Below are positions 24,257 to 32,755 of a stretch of 64,000 bases of DNA, piece by piece. The notes under the pieces are model-generated. The model did not search any database. It was not told the DNA's origin and was given only the letters and a program-made list of their open reading frames with translations. A program made the position numbers and the translations under genes. Position 1 is the first letter of the stretch; each line of letters starts with the position of its first letter. This stretch comes from Nocardia terpenica (GTDB lineage Bacteria; Actinomycetota; Actinomycetes; Mycobacteriales; Mycobacteriaceae), in NCBI RefSeq assembly GCF_013186535.1, contig NZ_JABMCZ010000002.1, positions 434,001 to 498,000 of the forward strand, in the 5' to 3' direction.

Positions 24257-27019
24257 TCAGGACTCGGCCGGTTCTCCGGGGTGCCGCCGCACGTGCGTGG
24301 TCGTGCCGTCGCGCCACAGCGGGACCTCGACGGTGGCCTCGTAGGCGCCGGTGAGGCGGACCCGGAGCCGGTCGTGCACGACGAGTTCGCCGTCCGGTAC
24401 CGGAAACCCGGGCTGCAGGCGCAGCAGCACACCCAGCGGTTCGGCCGCCCATGTGGTCGGGCGGCCGGCGCCGAGCACCTCGGCGTGCACCGCCTCGGAC
24501 ACCAGGGGCACGTCGAGCAGGGTGGCCAGCGCGGCGGCGGTCTCGGTGGCGCCGACCACCAGCCGCTCCGGCGGCACCGCCAGGCCGTACCAGGGGTGGT
24601 CGAGCACCAGCGCGTCCGCCGGATCGATCGTGGCGCCGGACAGCGCGCGCACCCGGTCGGGCAGGCCGAGGCCGTCCAGATCCAGGCGGTCGGCGGCGGC
24701 CGCCAGGCGGGCGTGCACGCGGGTGATCGCCTCGGGCGACGGCGTTTTCGCCGGATCGGCGAGGGCGGCCAGCACCGCGGCGGCCAGCTCCTGGGTGATC
24801 GTGTCCGGATCGGCCAGCACGGCGCGCAGCGCGGCCGGGTCGTCGACGGCCGTCAATTCCGGGAGCAGACCGGCGAATACGGGGTCGCCGGGCGCGCGGA
24901 ACAGGCCCAGCGGGGTGCCCGCGATGCGCGCGTGCCGACGCAGCCACCACGCGGTGTAGCCGTCGCGGTCGGCGAGCAGGCGGCGGGTGGCCGGGTCGGA
25001 CAGCAACAGCCGCAACGCCTCCGGCCACGCGGACTCGTCGACCAGGTCCAGGTCGCGGACGGCGGCCAGCTCCGGCGGATCCTCCGCGAGCCCCTCCCAC
25101 CACGACTCCTCGTCGTCGAGATTGTGGTCGGGTCCGGTCGGATCGCTCTCGGTGACAAGGGAAAAGCCCCAGCCGACGCCGATCGTGCGCAGGGGCGCGA
25201 CGCCGTAGCCCTCGACGACGGCGGAATCGACGGTGCCGAGCGGGGAATCGGCGACCAGCAGGCGGGCCAGCGGCGCGCCGGGCAGCAGCAGTTCGTCGGC
25301 GGGCAGGGATTCGCCGGTGTCGGCGGGCAATTCGAGCCGCCCGATCCAGGACGGCAGCGGCGCGCCGTCGGGCAGCAGGGCGGCCAGCCGCAGGACGGCG
25401 TCGACGGTGTCCGCGTCGCCCGGGTCGTGTTCCAGTTCGGCGGCCAGCGCGGGATCGTGCAGCAGGTCCTCGGCGGTGGCCGGGCGCGCGCCGAGCCGAC
25501 TCAGCAAGGGGTGCACGGCCTCCGGATGAGCCAGCCGCGCCCAGCCCACCGGGATGGGGTCGTCGAGCCGGTCGTCGAGCACCACGGTGCGGGGGCCGGT
25601 GACCAGGCGGCCGTCGGCCAGCGGGACCGCGAGCGCGCCCAGTTCCTCGGCGGCCAGCGGGTCCACCACGAACGGTTCCAGGGCGTCGTAGAGCGAATAC
25701 CACCAGTGCGGTGGGCGTTCCAGGCCGATGGACAGTTCGGCGATCCGGGCCAGGCCGATGCGATGCACGTCCAGCACCGCCAGGACGTCGGCGGCGGCGC
25801 GGCCGGACAGGTCCGCGATCACCAGGGGGCCGATGAGGTCGGCGAGCAGCGCGGTCAATGTCTCGGTGGCGCCGGTGAATACGCTCGATCGCTGCGGCGC
25901 GGCGGTGGTCTCCCGGGTGTCGGCGGTCGGCACGACCGGCAGCCAGGCGGCGGCGCGCAGCTCGGCGACCAGGGCCTCGCGCAGCAGGCCGTCCATCTCG
26001 CTGCGGGCGAAGCCGGGGGTGGGGACCAGGACCAGGCGGTCGGAGGGCGGCAGGGCGCGGGCGAAATCGGCGTAGCCCTCGGCCAATTCGGCGATGCGGC
26101 CGCCGGGGAGCAGGCGGCGGCGGTCGGGCTGCATGGGAATGTCGGCGATCAGCAGCGCCGGGAGCGACAGTTCCTCGTCGGAGCGGGTCGGGGCGCGCAG
26201 GACGTCCGGCTCGGCGGCGTGCGGGCGGCCGTCGCGGACCGGCAGCAGCCAGCGGGCGCGGCCGGTGTCGAACTGCCACCAGATCCGCTCGTCCCGCACC
26301 GGGCCGGTGAGCCGCAGTTCCCGCAGGCCGTTGCCGAGATCGGTGACGGCGCTGACGATCTCGTCGTCGCCGACCCGGATCGACCGCAGCGCGGGCAGTT
26401 CCAGCAGCAGGTCGGCCGCCTCGGCGCGCATGGCCGCCAGCAGGGCCGCGGGGTCGACGCCGTCGTGCAGGTGGACGACGATCTCGCTGTCGAAACCGTC
26501 GGCGGGGGCGGTGGCCAGCGGCCAGACCAGGCGCAGCGCGGGCGGGGTGAACTCCGGAACGCCCCCGGGCAGATGGATGCCGTTGTCGCCCAGCGCCTTC
26601 CGGGTGTCGGCGCGGGAGAAGCGGAGCGAGCCGGTGCGGGAACGGAATTCGATCTCGTCACCGGCGGTCAGGACCGCGGTGAAGCCGACGCCGAAGCGGC
26701 CGACGCTCGCCTCGCCGCCGGACTTGGCGGAGGCGCGCAGCGCGGTCAGCGCGTGCACGCCCGTAATGTCCAGCGGCACACCGGTATTCGCGACGTGCAG
26801 GGACCGGCCCGCCAAGCCGACGACCAGTCGCCCCGGGACCCCGGCCTTGGCCGCGGCGTCGGCGGCGTTCTGCGCCAACTCGGTGAGCAGCCGATCCCGA
26901 TACCCGGCCCGCACCAGGTCGGCCTCGGTGGCGGCGTCCTCGCGCAGCCGGGTCGGCGAATCCCGCCATGCGGCCAGCACTCCCGCCCGCAGCGCGGCGG
27001 TCTGGAACGGATCGCTCAT
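24257..27019 (-). CDS. Sacsin/Hsp90-like GHKL ATPase
   Basis: A large protein of about 920 residues with a Bergerat-fold ATP-binding domain in its first 150 residues: N-box LLTELAQNAADAAAKAG, G1 HVANTGVPLD (Asn where Hsp90 has the Asp of DxGxG), and G2 EASVGRFGVGFTAVL. The remaining 750 residues are Asp/Leu/Pro-rich, with blocks such as IPMQPDRRRLLPGGRIAELAEGYADF and HWWYSLYDALEPFVVDPL, and hold no further recognised domain. Annotated relatives in actinobacteria are called sacsin N-terminal ATP-binding-like or molecular chaperone proteins. A chaperone role is inferred only. ATG 27019 is preferred to GTG 27028. It ends 18 bases from the convergent TetR gene and is followed by the DUF3027 gene on its 5' side. 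Confidence 0.75.
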   Translation of the reverse strand: MSDPFQTAALRAGVLAAWRDSPTRLREDAATEADLVRAGYRDRLLTELAQNAADAAAKAGVPGRLVVGLAGRSLHVANTGVPLDITGVHALTALRASAKSGGEASVGRFGVGFTAVLTAGDEIEFRSRTGSLRFSRADTRKALGDNGIHLPGGVPEFTPPALRLVWPLATAPADGFDSEIVVHLHDGVDPAALLAAMRAEAADLLLELPALRSIRVGDDEIVSAVTDLGNGLRELRLTGPVRDERIWWQFDTGRARWLLPVRDGRPHAAEPDVLRAPTRSDEELSLPALLIADIPMQPDRRRLLPGGRIAELAEGYADFARALPPSDRLVLVPTPGFARSEMDGLLREALVAELRAAAWLPVVPTADTRETTAAPQRSSVFTGATETLTALLADLIGPLVIADLSGRAAADVLAVLDVHRIGLARIAELSIGLERPPHWWYSLYDALEPFVVDPLAAEELGALAVPLADGRLVTGPRTVVLDDRLDDPIPVGWARLAHPEAVHPLLSRLGARPATAEDLLHDPALAAELEHDPGDADTVDAVLRLAALLPDGAPLPSWIGRLELPADTGESLPADELLLPGAPLARLLVADSPLGTVDSAVVEGYGVAPLRTIGVGWGFSLVTESDPTGPDHNLDDEESWWEGLAEDPPELAAVRDLDLVDESAWPEALRLLLSDPATRRLLADRDGYTAWWLRRHARIAGTPLGLFRAPGDPVFAGLLPELTAVDDPAALRAVLADPDTITQELAAAVLAALADPAKTPSPEAITRVHARLAAAADRLDLDGLGLPDRVRALSGATIDPADALVLDHPWYGLAVPPERLVVGATETAAALATLLDVPLVSEAVHAEVLGAGRPTTWAAEPLGVLLRLQPGFPVPDGELVVHDRLRVRLTGAYEATVEVPLWRDGTTTHVRRHPGEPAES

Positions 27020-27048
27020 CTCGTCCACGCCGCGCTCGGCACCGACGC

Positions 27049-28230
27049 TCAGAGCGCCTCCGATGCCCCGGACGCCCCCGCCTCGCCCCGCTGCACCCGC
27101 ACCGCCGACACCGCCCAGGCATCGCTGTACTGCGCGGGAGAATCATCGGGGTCCGCCGCACTGGGCGAAGTATCGGAAGACGTATCGGCCGCCGAAACCT
27201 CCGCTGCCGCACCCGAATCGGCCTCGGCGGAAACCGACACATCGTCGGTCGGCGCAGCAGCGTCAAAGGCGGTGGATGAGGCATCCGCTGCCCCATCGCC
27301 GCCACCGGCGATCTCCGGCGTGTCATCCGGTTCCGTGGTCTCGGCGACTACGCCGTCGCTCGCCTGCGCGGCGGATGCGTCGTCGCTCGCCTGCCCGGCG
27401 ACTGCGTCATCGCTCGCCCGCCCGGCGACTACGTCATCGCCCGCCTGCGCGGCGGATGCGTCGGCATTCGCCTGTGTATCAAGCGATTCGGTGGGGACGA
27501 GTTCCACGGCCGAGTCGTCGTAGGCCTCGTACTGGGGGGAGCCGGTGCCGCCGGGGACGACCGTGTCGGAGTGGGCGCCACAGCCGTATTCGGCGTGCAC
27601 CACGTGACCGTCGGCGCCCATGGCATTGGCGCAGACACCGAAACCGGCGCGCAGGGAGCCCGCGAGGGGGACGAAGAAGCCGCACACACCGCAGGTGGAG
27701 GGGGCGGAGCGGGCCATGTCGGTGTCGGGACCGTATTCGGTGAACCAGCGCTCGGCGGCCTCGGCACGACCCTGAAGGCTGAGCACCCGGCTGCGGCCCA
27801 GGCCGATCTCCTCGGCGACCTCGTCGACCACCGGGTCGCCGGTGGCGATGTAGCCGGGCACCAGGCGCGGATCGTTCGGCGGCGGCGCGAGCAGGTCGCC
27901 CGGGGCCAGGTCGCCGGGGCGGACCCGCTGGTCCCACGGCACGAATTCGGGCGCGACCAGGGCCGTCGGGCCCGGCAGCAGCGCCGACTCGCTGACCGTC
28001 GCGTACTCGGCCTCCGGTGGGGCCGCCACCACGACCGCCCACTGCCAGCCGCGATACCCGGGCAGGGTGGCCTCGAAGTGGTGGGTGGCGGCGTGGTCGT
28101 CCTCGGCGGTGACGCCGAGATGCTCGCCCACGCCCGTCGGCTGCAACTCCAGGAGCGCACGGCGGGCCAGGCCGACCGCCTCCGCCAGGATCGGTCGCAC
28201 GCCGGGGTCCGAAACAGATACTGCGCTCAC
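27049..28230 (-). CDS. DUF3027 domain protein with repetitive acidic tail
   Basis: A 393-residue soluble protein. The first 235 residues form the DUF3027 domain (VRPILAEAVGLARRALLEL, HFEATLPGYRGWQWAVVVA, FVPWDQRVRPGDLAPGDLL), ending in a likely zinc-binding cluster STCGVCGFFVPL...CANAM...YGCGAHSDT. The last 155 residues are low complexity, rich in Ala, Asp and Ser, with a roughly 9-residue repeat (GDDVVAGRA, SDDAVAGQA, SDDASAAQA). The corresponding M. tuberculosis gene is, I believe, Rv0877. Function unknown. It is divergent from the glutaminyl cyclase gene, 17 bases apart, and lies 29 bases upstream of the GHKL ATPase gene, probably in one operon with it. Confidence 0.82.
   Translation of the reverse strand: MSAVSVSDPGVRPILAEAVGLARRALLELQPTGVGEHLGVTAEDDHAATHHFEATLPGYRGWQWAVVVAAPPEAEYATVSESALLPGPTALVAPEFVPWDQRVRPGDLAPGDLLAPPPNDPRLVPGYIATGDPVVDEVAEEIGLGRSRVLSLQGRAEAAERWFTEYGPDTDMARSAPSTCGVCGFFVPLAGSLRAGFGVCANAMGADGHVVHAEYGCGAHSDTVVPGGTGSPQYEAYDDSAVELVPTESLDTQANADASAAQAGDDVVAGRASDDAVAGQASDDASAAQASDGVVAETTEPDDTPEIAGGGDGAADASSTAFDAAAPTDDVSVSAEADSGAAAEVSAADTSSDTSPSAADPDDSPAQYSDAWAVSAVRVQRGEAGASGASEAL
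27340..27480 (-). repeat. In-frame 27-bp tandem repeats in the DUF3027 gene
   Basis: About five imperfect 27-base units encode NADASAAQA, GDDVVAGRA, SDDAVAGQA, SDDASAAQA and SDGVVAETT. All keep the reading frame, so the array expands or shrinks the acidic tail without breaking the gene. Confidence 0.7.
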
Positions 28231-28247
28231 GCCTTACATTTTGCCGT

Positions 28248-29048
28248 ATGGAGAGCGAACGGCGTGCGTGGGCTGTGCGAGGGCTGATCTTGCTGGCCGG
28301 GGCGGTATTGGCCGCGGCGGGCGCGGCCGCCGTCACCGGGTGCGACCGGCCCGATGACACCCCGCGCGAACGGGTCGAGGTGATCGGCGCCCGCCCGCAC
28401 GACCGCGCCGCCTTCACCGAGGGGCTCGAGGTGGACGGCACCGTCCTCTACGAGGGCACCGGCCTGGTCGGCGAGTCTTTCGTGCGCGCCACCGAGCTGG
28501 CCACCGGGGCGCAGCTGGCCCGCGTCGACCTGCCCGCTCCCCTGTTCGGCGAGGGCATCGCCCGGGCGGGTGACATCCTGTGGGAGCTCACCTGGAAGGA
28601 CGGCACGGCCATCGCCCGCGACCCGCGCACGCTGGCCGAACGCGGGCGGGCCTCCTACCGGGGGGAGGGCTGGGGCCTGTGCACGCGCGGCGCCCGGCTG
28701 GTCATGAGCAACGGCACCGACACCCTGACCTTCCACGACCCGGTCACCTTCGCGCCGACCGGTTCGGTCCGGCTCACCTCGCACCACGGCGCGCGGCTCA
28801 ACGAACTGGACTGCGCCGCAGACGGTTCGGTGTACGCCAATGTGTGGCCCACCGACCACATCCTGCGCATCGATCCGGATACCGGCGCGGTCCGCGCCGA
28901 CATCGACGCGAGCGGCCTGCTCACCCCCGCCGAGCGCGCCGGTACCGATGTCCTCAACGGCATCGCCGAACTGCCCGGCACCGATCACTTCCTCATCACC
29001 GGGAAGAACTGGCCGACGATGTTCGAGGTGCGTTTCGTCCCGGCGTGA
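28248..29048 (+). CDS. Glutaminyl-peptide cyclotransferase, exported lipoprotein
   Basis: A 266-residue plant-type glutaminyl cyclase with a five-bladed beta-propeller. It would convert N-terminal Gln to pyroglutamate on exported peptides. Family motifs visible are AFTEGLEVDG, VLYEGTGLVGES, YRGEGWGLCT, LNELDCADGS-like (LNELDCAADGSVYANVWPTDHI) and VLNGIAELPGTDHFLITGKNWP. The N terminus has Arg-rich start, a hydrophobic helix and a lipobox (AAVTGC), so the enzyme probably sits on the outer face of the membrane. ATG 28248 starts 17 bases from the divergent DUF3027 gene. It may be co-transcribed with the following MFS gene. Confidence 0.88.
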   Translation: MESERRAWAVRGLILLAGAVLAAAGAAAVTGCDRPDDTPRERVEVIGARPHDRAAFTEGLEVDGTVLYEGTGLVGESFVRATELATGAQLARVDLPAPLFGEGIARAGDILWELTWKDGTAIARDPRTLAERGRASYRGEGWGLCTRGARLVMSNGTDTLTFHDPVTFAPTGSVRLTSHHGARLNELDCAADGSVYANVWPTDHILRIDPDTGAVRADIDASGLLTPAERAGTDVLNGIAELPGTDHFLITGKNWPTMFEVRFVPA

Positions 29049-29126
29049 CAGGCAATCCGACAGCGAGGCGGGCAACACAGCCCGGCCTGTGTCGGACCGT
29101 CTACCGCGTGCGGGAGAATCGGAATC

Positions 29127-30860
29127 GTGACTGCTTCTCGTGATCCCTCCGGAACCGATCCTGGTCGGTGGGATGCCGAGCAGCCTGCGCGCCACCCCGG
29201 ATACGACCGGTACCCGCCGCCGAACACCGCCTCGCAGCGCGCGCTGCCGCCCCGGCGCGGGGAACAGGACGTGCCCGAATTCGTGACCAGGCGACTGGCC
29301 TCCGGTGAGCCGCCGCGCGCGCTGCCACCGGTCGACGCGCCGCCGCCGACCCGCGAGATCCCGGTCGAGGAGGAGCCCACCGAGGCCACCGGCCGCCGGA
29401 CCCCGCGCAAGCTGACGGTCACCCGCGTGGTGGCGATGCGCAGCATCGAGCTGACCGAGAAGGGCTTCCAGACCTTCCAGCGCGCGGCGAAGGCCGACGG
29501 CGCCGACGAATCCGGGCTCACCGCACTGGTGTACGCGACGATGGCGAACTTCGCCCTCGACGCCGCCATCGCCGTCGCCCTGGCCAATACGCTGTTCTTC
29601 AGCGCCGCCACCGCCGAATCCAAGTCGAAGGTGGCGCTGTACCTGCTCATCACCATCGCGCCGTTCGCGGTGATCGCGCCGCTGATCGGCCCGCTGCTGG
29701 ACCGGTTGCAGCGCGGCCGCCGACTGGCGCTGGCGGGGTCGTTCGCGGCCCGCACGGTGATCGCGATCCTGCTGATCTTCAATGTGCACGGCTGGGCGCT
29801 GTATCCGCTCGCGCTGTGCATGATGATCCTCAGCAAATCGTTCGCGGTATTGAAGAGCGCGGTGACGCCGCGCGTGCTGCCACCCGGAATAGACCTGGTC
29901 CGCACCAACTCCCGGCTCACGGTCTTCGGCCTGGTCGGCGGCACCCTGGGCGCGGGCGGCCTGGCGGGATTGGCGGCGGCGGCAGCCGGGTCGGCGGGCG
30001 CGCTGGTGTTCGCCGCGCTGATCGCCGTCGCCGGAACCTATCTCAGCCTGCGCATCCCGTCCTGGGTGGAGGTCACCGAGGGCGAGGTCCCGGCCACCCT
30101 CGGCTATCACGGCAGCGACGCCCGCACCGAGATCCTGGACGGCGAACAGGCCGGAACCGTCAAGCCGGGTCGCCGCCGGCAGCCGCTGGGCCGCTCGGTG
30201 GTGACCGGGTTGTGGGGCAACAGCTCGATCCGGGTGCTGACCGGATTCCTCACCTTCTATGCCGCCTTCGTCGCCAAATCCACCGAGCACCGGCCGGTGC
30301 AGCAGGCCGCCATGCTGGGCGTCGTGGGGGCGGCCGCGGCGATCGGCAACTTCGTCGGCAATGCCACCGGGGCCCGGCTGAAGCTGGGCCGCCCGGCGCT
30401 GATCGTGGTCGGCTGCACCGCGGCCTGCACCGCGGTCGCGCTGTTCGCCACGTTCGCGGACAGCCTGCTGGGCGCGGCGCTGGCCACCCTGGTCGGCGCG
30501 GGTGCCAGCGCCCTGGCCAAGGTGTCACTGGACGCCTCCATCCAGGACGACCTGCCGCCGGAATCGATCGCCTCCGGTTTCGGCCGTTCGGAGACGGTGT
30601 TGCAGCTGTCGTGGGTGATCGGCGGCGCGGGCGGCGTGCTGCTGCCGACCGTGTACTGGAAGGGCTTCGCGGTGGTCACCGCGGTGCTGGCGCTCGGACT
30701 GGTGCAGACCGTGGTGAGCTACCGTGGTCATTCGCTGCTGCCCGGCCTGGGCGGCAACCGACCGCAGCACGCGAAGCAGGAGGTCCCCGGCGGGCTGCCG
30801 CACGACGGCCCGGCCCCGGACGATCCCACCCCCCGAGCGACAGGAAATGCGCCCCAGTGA
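29127..30860 (+). CDS. MFS-type membrane transporter with long N-terminal tail
   Basis: A 577-residue protein from GTG 29127. The first 130 residues are a Pro/Arg-rich cytoplasmic tail, then about 11-12 membrane helices of a major facilitator fold, for example LYLLITIAPFAVIAPLIGPLLDRLQRGRR, an MFS loop 2-3 element with its conserved GPLLDR signature. A central charged loop (RTEILDGEQAGTVKPGRRRQPLG) divides the two halves. It matches M. tuberculosis Rv0876c in layout and neighbourhood. The substrate is unknown. The following DUF2771 gene begins about 44 bases after its stop, so the two are likely one operon. Confidence 0.82.
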   Translation: MTASRDPSGTDPGRWDAEQPARHPGYDRYPPPNTASQRALPPRRGEQDVPEFVTRRLASGEPPRALPPVDAPPPTREIPVEEEPTEATGRRTPRKLTVTRVVAMRSIELTEKGFQTFQRAAKADGADESGLTALVYATMANFALDAAIAVALANTLFFSAATAESKSKVALYLLITIAPFAVIAPLIGPLLDRLQRGRRLALAGSFAARTVIAILLIFNVHGWALYPLALCMMILSKSFAVLKSAVTPRVLPPGIDLVRTNSRLTVFGLVGGTLGAGGLAGLAAAAAGSAGALVFAALIAVAGTYLSLRIPSWVEVTEGEVPATLGYHGSDARTEILDGEQAGTVKPGRRRQPLGRSVVTGLWGNSSIRVLTGFLTFYAAFVAKSTEHRPVQQAAMLGVVGAAAAIGNFVGNATGARLKLGRPALIVVGCTAACTAVALFATFADSLLGAALATLVGAGASALAKVSLDASIQDDLPPESIASGFGRSETVLQLSWVIGGAGGVLLPTVYWKGFAVVTAVLALGLVQTVVSYRGHSLLPGLGGNRPQHAKQEVPGGLPHDGPAPDDPTPRATGNAPQ

Positions 30861-30903
30861 GCGAGCTTTCGAGCGAACTACCCGAACCGAGCGAGGCGGC
30901 CCG

Positions 30904-31428
30904 ATGAGCCGCGCGCGCGTAGCGGTCACGGCGAGCGTGGCGGCGCTGCTCGTCTTCGTCGTCGCCGTCGCGGCCGTGGTGTTCGTGACCGTGCGAAACG
31001 CGCACACGCCCGATCCGCAGATCACCGCCTACGCCCACGGCAAGACCGTGACGGTCCCGCCCTACCGGTACTGCTCGGTGAGCCAGGCCGACAATCGGCT
31101 CGACCTCGCCTGCCGGGAAAGCGATATCACCGTCCCGCTCGACGTGCCGGTGGGCTACCCGGTGCAGCTGTCGCTGCCCAGGCACCTCGCCGACGCGCCG
31201 TGGGTGATGATCCTGGAATACCGCACCCCGCAACGGAAGAAGGTGCAGCACATCGGCACCTACCTCGATTACAAGGCGGGCACCATGGCCGTCACCGTCG
31301 ACTCACATCCCGAGCGCGATCTGCGCCTCGTCGGGATCGAGATGCAGCTGGTGGTGCCGGCGCGCGACGAGAGCGGCAACGAGTCGTTCGAGCCCTACCA
31401 GGCGTGGTCGATCAGGACCGCGGGCTGA
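30904..31428 (+). CDS. DUF2771 exported or membrane-anchored protein
   Basis: A 174-residue protein with an N-terminal membrane helix (about residues 6-28, VAVTASVAALLVFVVAVAAVVFV) that acts as anchor or signal. The extracytoplasmic part has two Cys (YRYCSVSQAD and LACRES), which could form a disulfide, then an immunoglobulin-like beta region (VPVGYPVQLSLPRHLADAPW, RLVGIEMQLVVPARDE). This is the DUF2771 family of Mycobacteriales, and the corresponding M. tuberculosis gene is Rv0875c as I recall. Function unknown. ATG 30904 is preferred; it follows the MFS gene closely and converges with cspB. Confidence 0.78.
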   Translation: MSRARVAVTASVAALLVFVVAVAAVVFVTVRNAHTPDPQITAYAHGKTVTVPPYRYCSVSQADNRLDLACRESDITVPLDVPVGYPVQLSLPRHLADAPWVMILEYRTPQRKKVQHIGTYLDYKAGTMAVTVDSHPERDLRLVGIEMQLVVPARDESGNESFEPYQAWSIRTAG

Positions 31429-31451
31429 AACCGCAACCGCGGCACGACGAC

Positions 31452-31868
31452 TCAGTGGTCGAGCTCGCGCGCCACGCCGCGGACCACCTCGGCGATGCGC
31501 TGCGCGGTCTTGCGGTCGGGATAGCGGCCCTTGCGCAGGTCCGGCTGCACCGTCGCCTCCAGCAGGGTGATCATGTCCTCGATCATCCCGTGCAGGTCGT
31601 CCGGGGTCTTGCGGGGCTGCGCGGGCGGAGCCTCCTTGCGGCCCTGGGCATTGCGGACCGAGGGCAGCGGCTCGAGCAGCTTCAGGCTGAGCGCCTGCGG
31701 GCCGCGGCGGCCCGCCGCCATACCGAATTCGACGCGTTGCCCGGGCTTCAGCGCCTCGACACCCTTGGGCAACGCGGACGACCGAACATAGACGTCCTCA
31801 CCCTCATCCTGGGAAAGGAAGCCGAAGCCCTTCTCGACGTCGTACCACTTCACCTTGCCGGTCGGCAC
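31452..31868 (-). CDS. cspB: Cold-shock domain protein with C-terminal extension (CspB type)
   Basis: A 138-residue single-stranded nucleic-acid-binding protein. The cold-shock domain occupies residues 1-65 with RNP1-like KGFGFLSQ and RNP2-like DVYVRSSAL, then a linker and a helical extension of about 60 residues (TPDDLHGMIEDMITLLEATVQPDLRKGRYPDRKTAQRIAEVV). That extension and the MPTGKVKWYD start match M. tuberculosis CspB (Rv0871), a longer form than the ordinary 67-residue CspA. GTG 31868 is preferred because it gives this family start; GTG 31877 is an alternative. Probable RNA chaperone. Confidence 0.9.
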   Translation of the reverse strand: MPTGKVKWYDVEKGFGFLSQDEGEDVYVRSSALPKGVEALKPGQRVEFGMAAGRRGPQALSLKLLEPLPSVRNAQGRKEAPPAQPRKTPDDLHGMIEDMITLLEATVQPDLRKGRYPDRKTAQRIAEVVRGVARELDH

Positions 31869-32047
31869 TGCGCTCACCCGTTCGTCATCGATGCCCGGAC
31901 CTCCCGGGCACAACCATGGGCCCCGGGTCGTGCCCGGAACCATTGCCGCTTGCGAAAGAACGCGCCCCACACTGGTATGCAGGACGCGATGGCTTCGAGT
32001 CTACCCCGGTGCCGATACGCTCGGCACATCAGTTTTACGGTGCAGTA

Positions 32048-32284
32048 ATGCCCGATTCCTCCCCGCATCGCACCCCGCCGCGCCGGTCCGGTGCTCCGCT
32101 GCTGTATCTCGCCCTGGGGCTGTTCGCCGTCGGCTTGCTCGCGATCGCCGCCATCTTCCTCACGCCGATCGTCTCCGACGGCAGGCCCGCGCTGTGGCTG
32201 TATCTGGTGGCGATGGCCGGTACCCCGCTGGGGCTGCTGCTGGCCATCGTTTTCGCGCTCTGGTCCGGCCGCCGGGTGCGCTGA
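32048..32284 (+). CDS. Small two-helix membrane protein
   Basis: A 78-residue protein starting at ATG 32048. A Pro/Arg-rich start precedes two hydrophobic helices (about residues 17-40, LLYLALGLFAVGLLAIAAIFL, and 49-72, LWLYLVAMAGTPLGLLLAIVFAL), ending in SGRRVR. I do not recognise the family. It lies between divergent cspB and the rpf regulatory region. Coding is supported by a good membrane profile and GC3 bias. Confidence 0.6.
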   Translation: MPDSSPHRTPPRRSGAPLLYLALGLFAVGLLAIAAIFLTPIVSDGRPALWLYLVAMAGTPLGLLLAIVFALWSGRRVR

Positions 32285-32323
32285 CCAACAAGCAGTTTGC
32301 CCAGTTCGTTACCGCGCTATTCC

Positions 32324-32339
32324 TGTGATCTTCGTCACA
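32324..32339. promoter_or_regulatory. CRP/Crp-type binding site upstream of rpf
   Basis: TGTGATCTTCGTCACA is a perfect two-fold CRP consensus (TGTGA, six bases, TCACA). It lies 417 bases upstream of the rpf start and before the riboswitch, as expected for a promoter-proximal site. M. tuberculosis rpfA is a known CRP target. Confidence 0.8.
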
Positions 32340-32530
32340 TTACGGGGAGGTCACGGACCGGTCACGGCGGGCACTCGGATCTGACACGCCGCATCCACCT
32401 GCACAGACGGGTATGCGTAAGCCGTTGCGGCAGACGACGACCCGGTCGTACACGCCGGTTACCAAATGGTGATTTTTGGCGGAGATCGTCGTACGGTCTA
32501 ACGCAGCCGGGATGCCCGGCACCACCGGCC

Positions 32531-32728
32531 CGCCGCACCGAGCCTCGCCCCGCGGGTACCGGACCCCGACGCAGACCAGGGGCGAGGGCGGGGAACCCAC
32601 GTTCCCTACGCAGGGAAGCGGGAACGGTCGGAAACGAACGCTCCCTTGGGGTGAAGTCCCGTGGCGGCCCCACCGCACCGGGACCGGACGGCCTCTCAGT
32701 CCGAACCCGACAGCTCACCTCGCAGGCG
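32531..32728 (+). ncRNA. Cyclic di-AMP riboswitch (ydaO/yuaA class) upstream of rpf
   Basis: The rpf leader holds conserved ydaO aptamer elements in order: GGCGGGGAACCCACG, CTTGGGGTGAAGTCC, and the highly conserved 3' block CCGAACCCGACAGCTCACCT with CGCAGGCG. The class lies upstream of rpf and other cell-wall hydrolase genes in many actinobacteria and turns expression off at high c-di-AMP (established knowledge). The 3' edge is 27 bases before the rpf start, so the switch could act on transcription or on access to the GAGAGGGAG ribosome binding site. Exact 5' boundary is approximate. Confidence 0.85.
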
Positions 32729-32755
32729 CGTACGAGAGGGAGTCGAGGAGCCGAT

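Noticed and set aside
24281..27523. A 1080-residue open frame on the plus strand
   Set aside because: It is antisense to the GHKL ATPase and DUF3027 genes; Gln/Gly/Arg-rich composition indicates a frame shadow.
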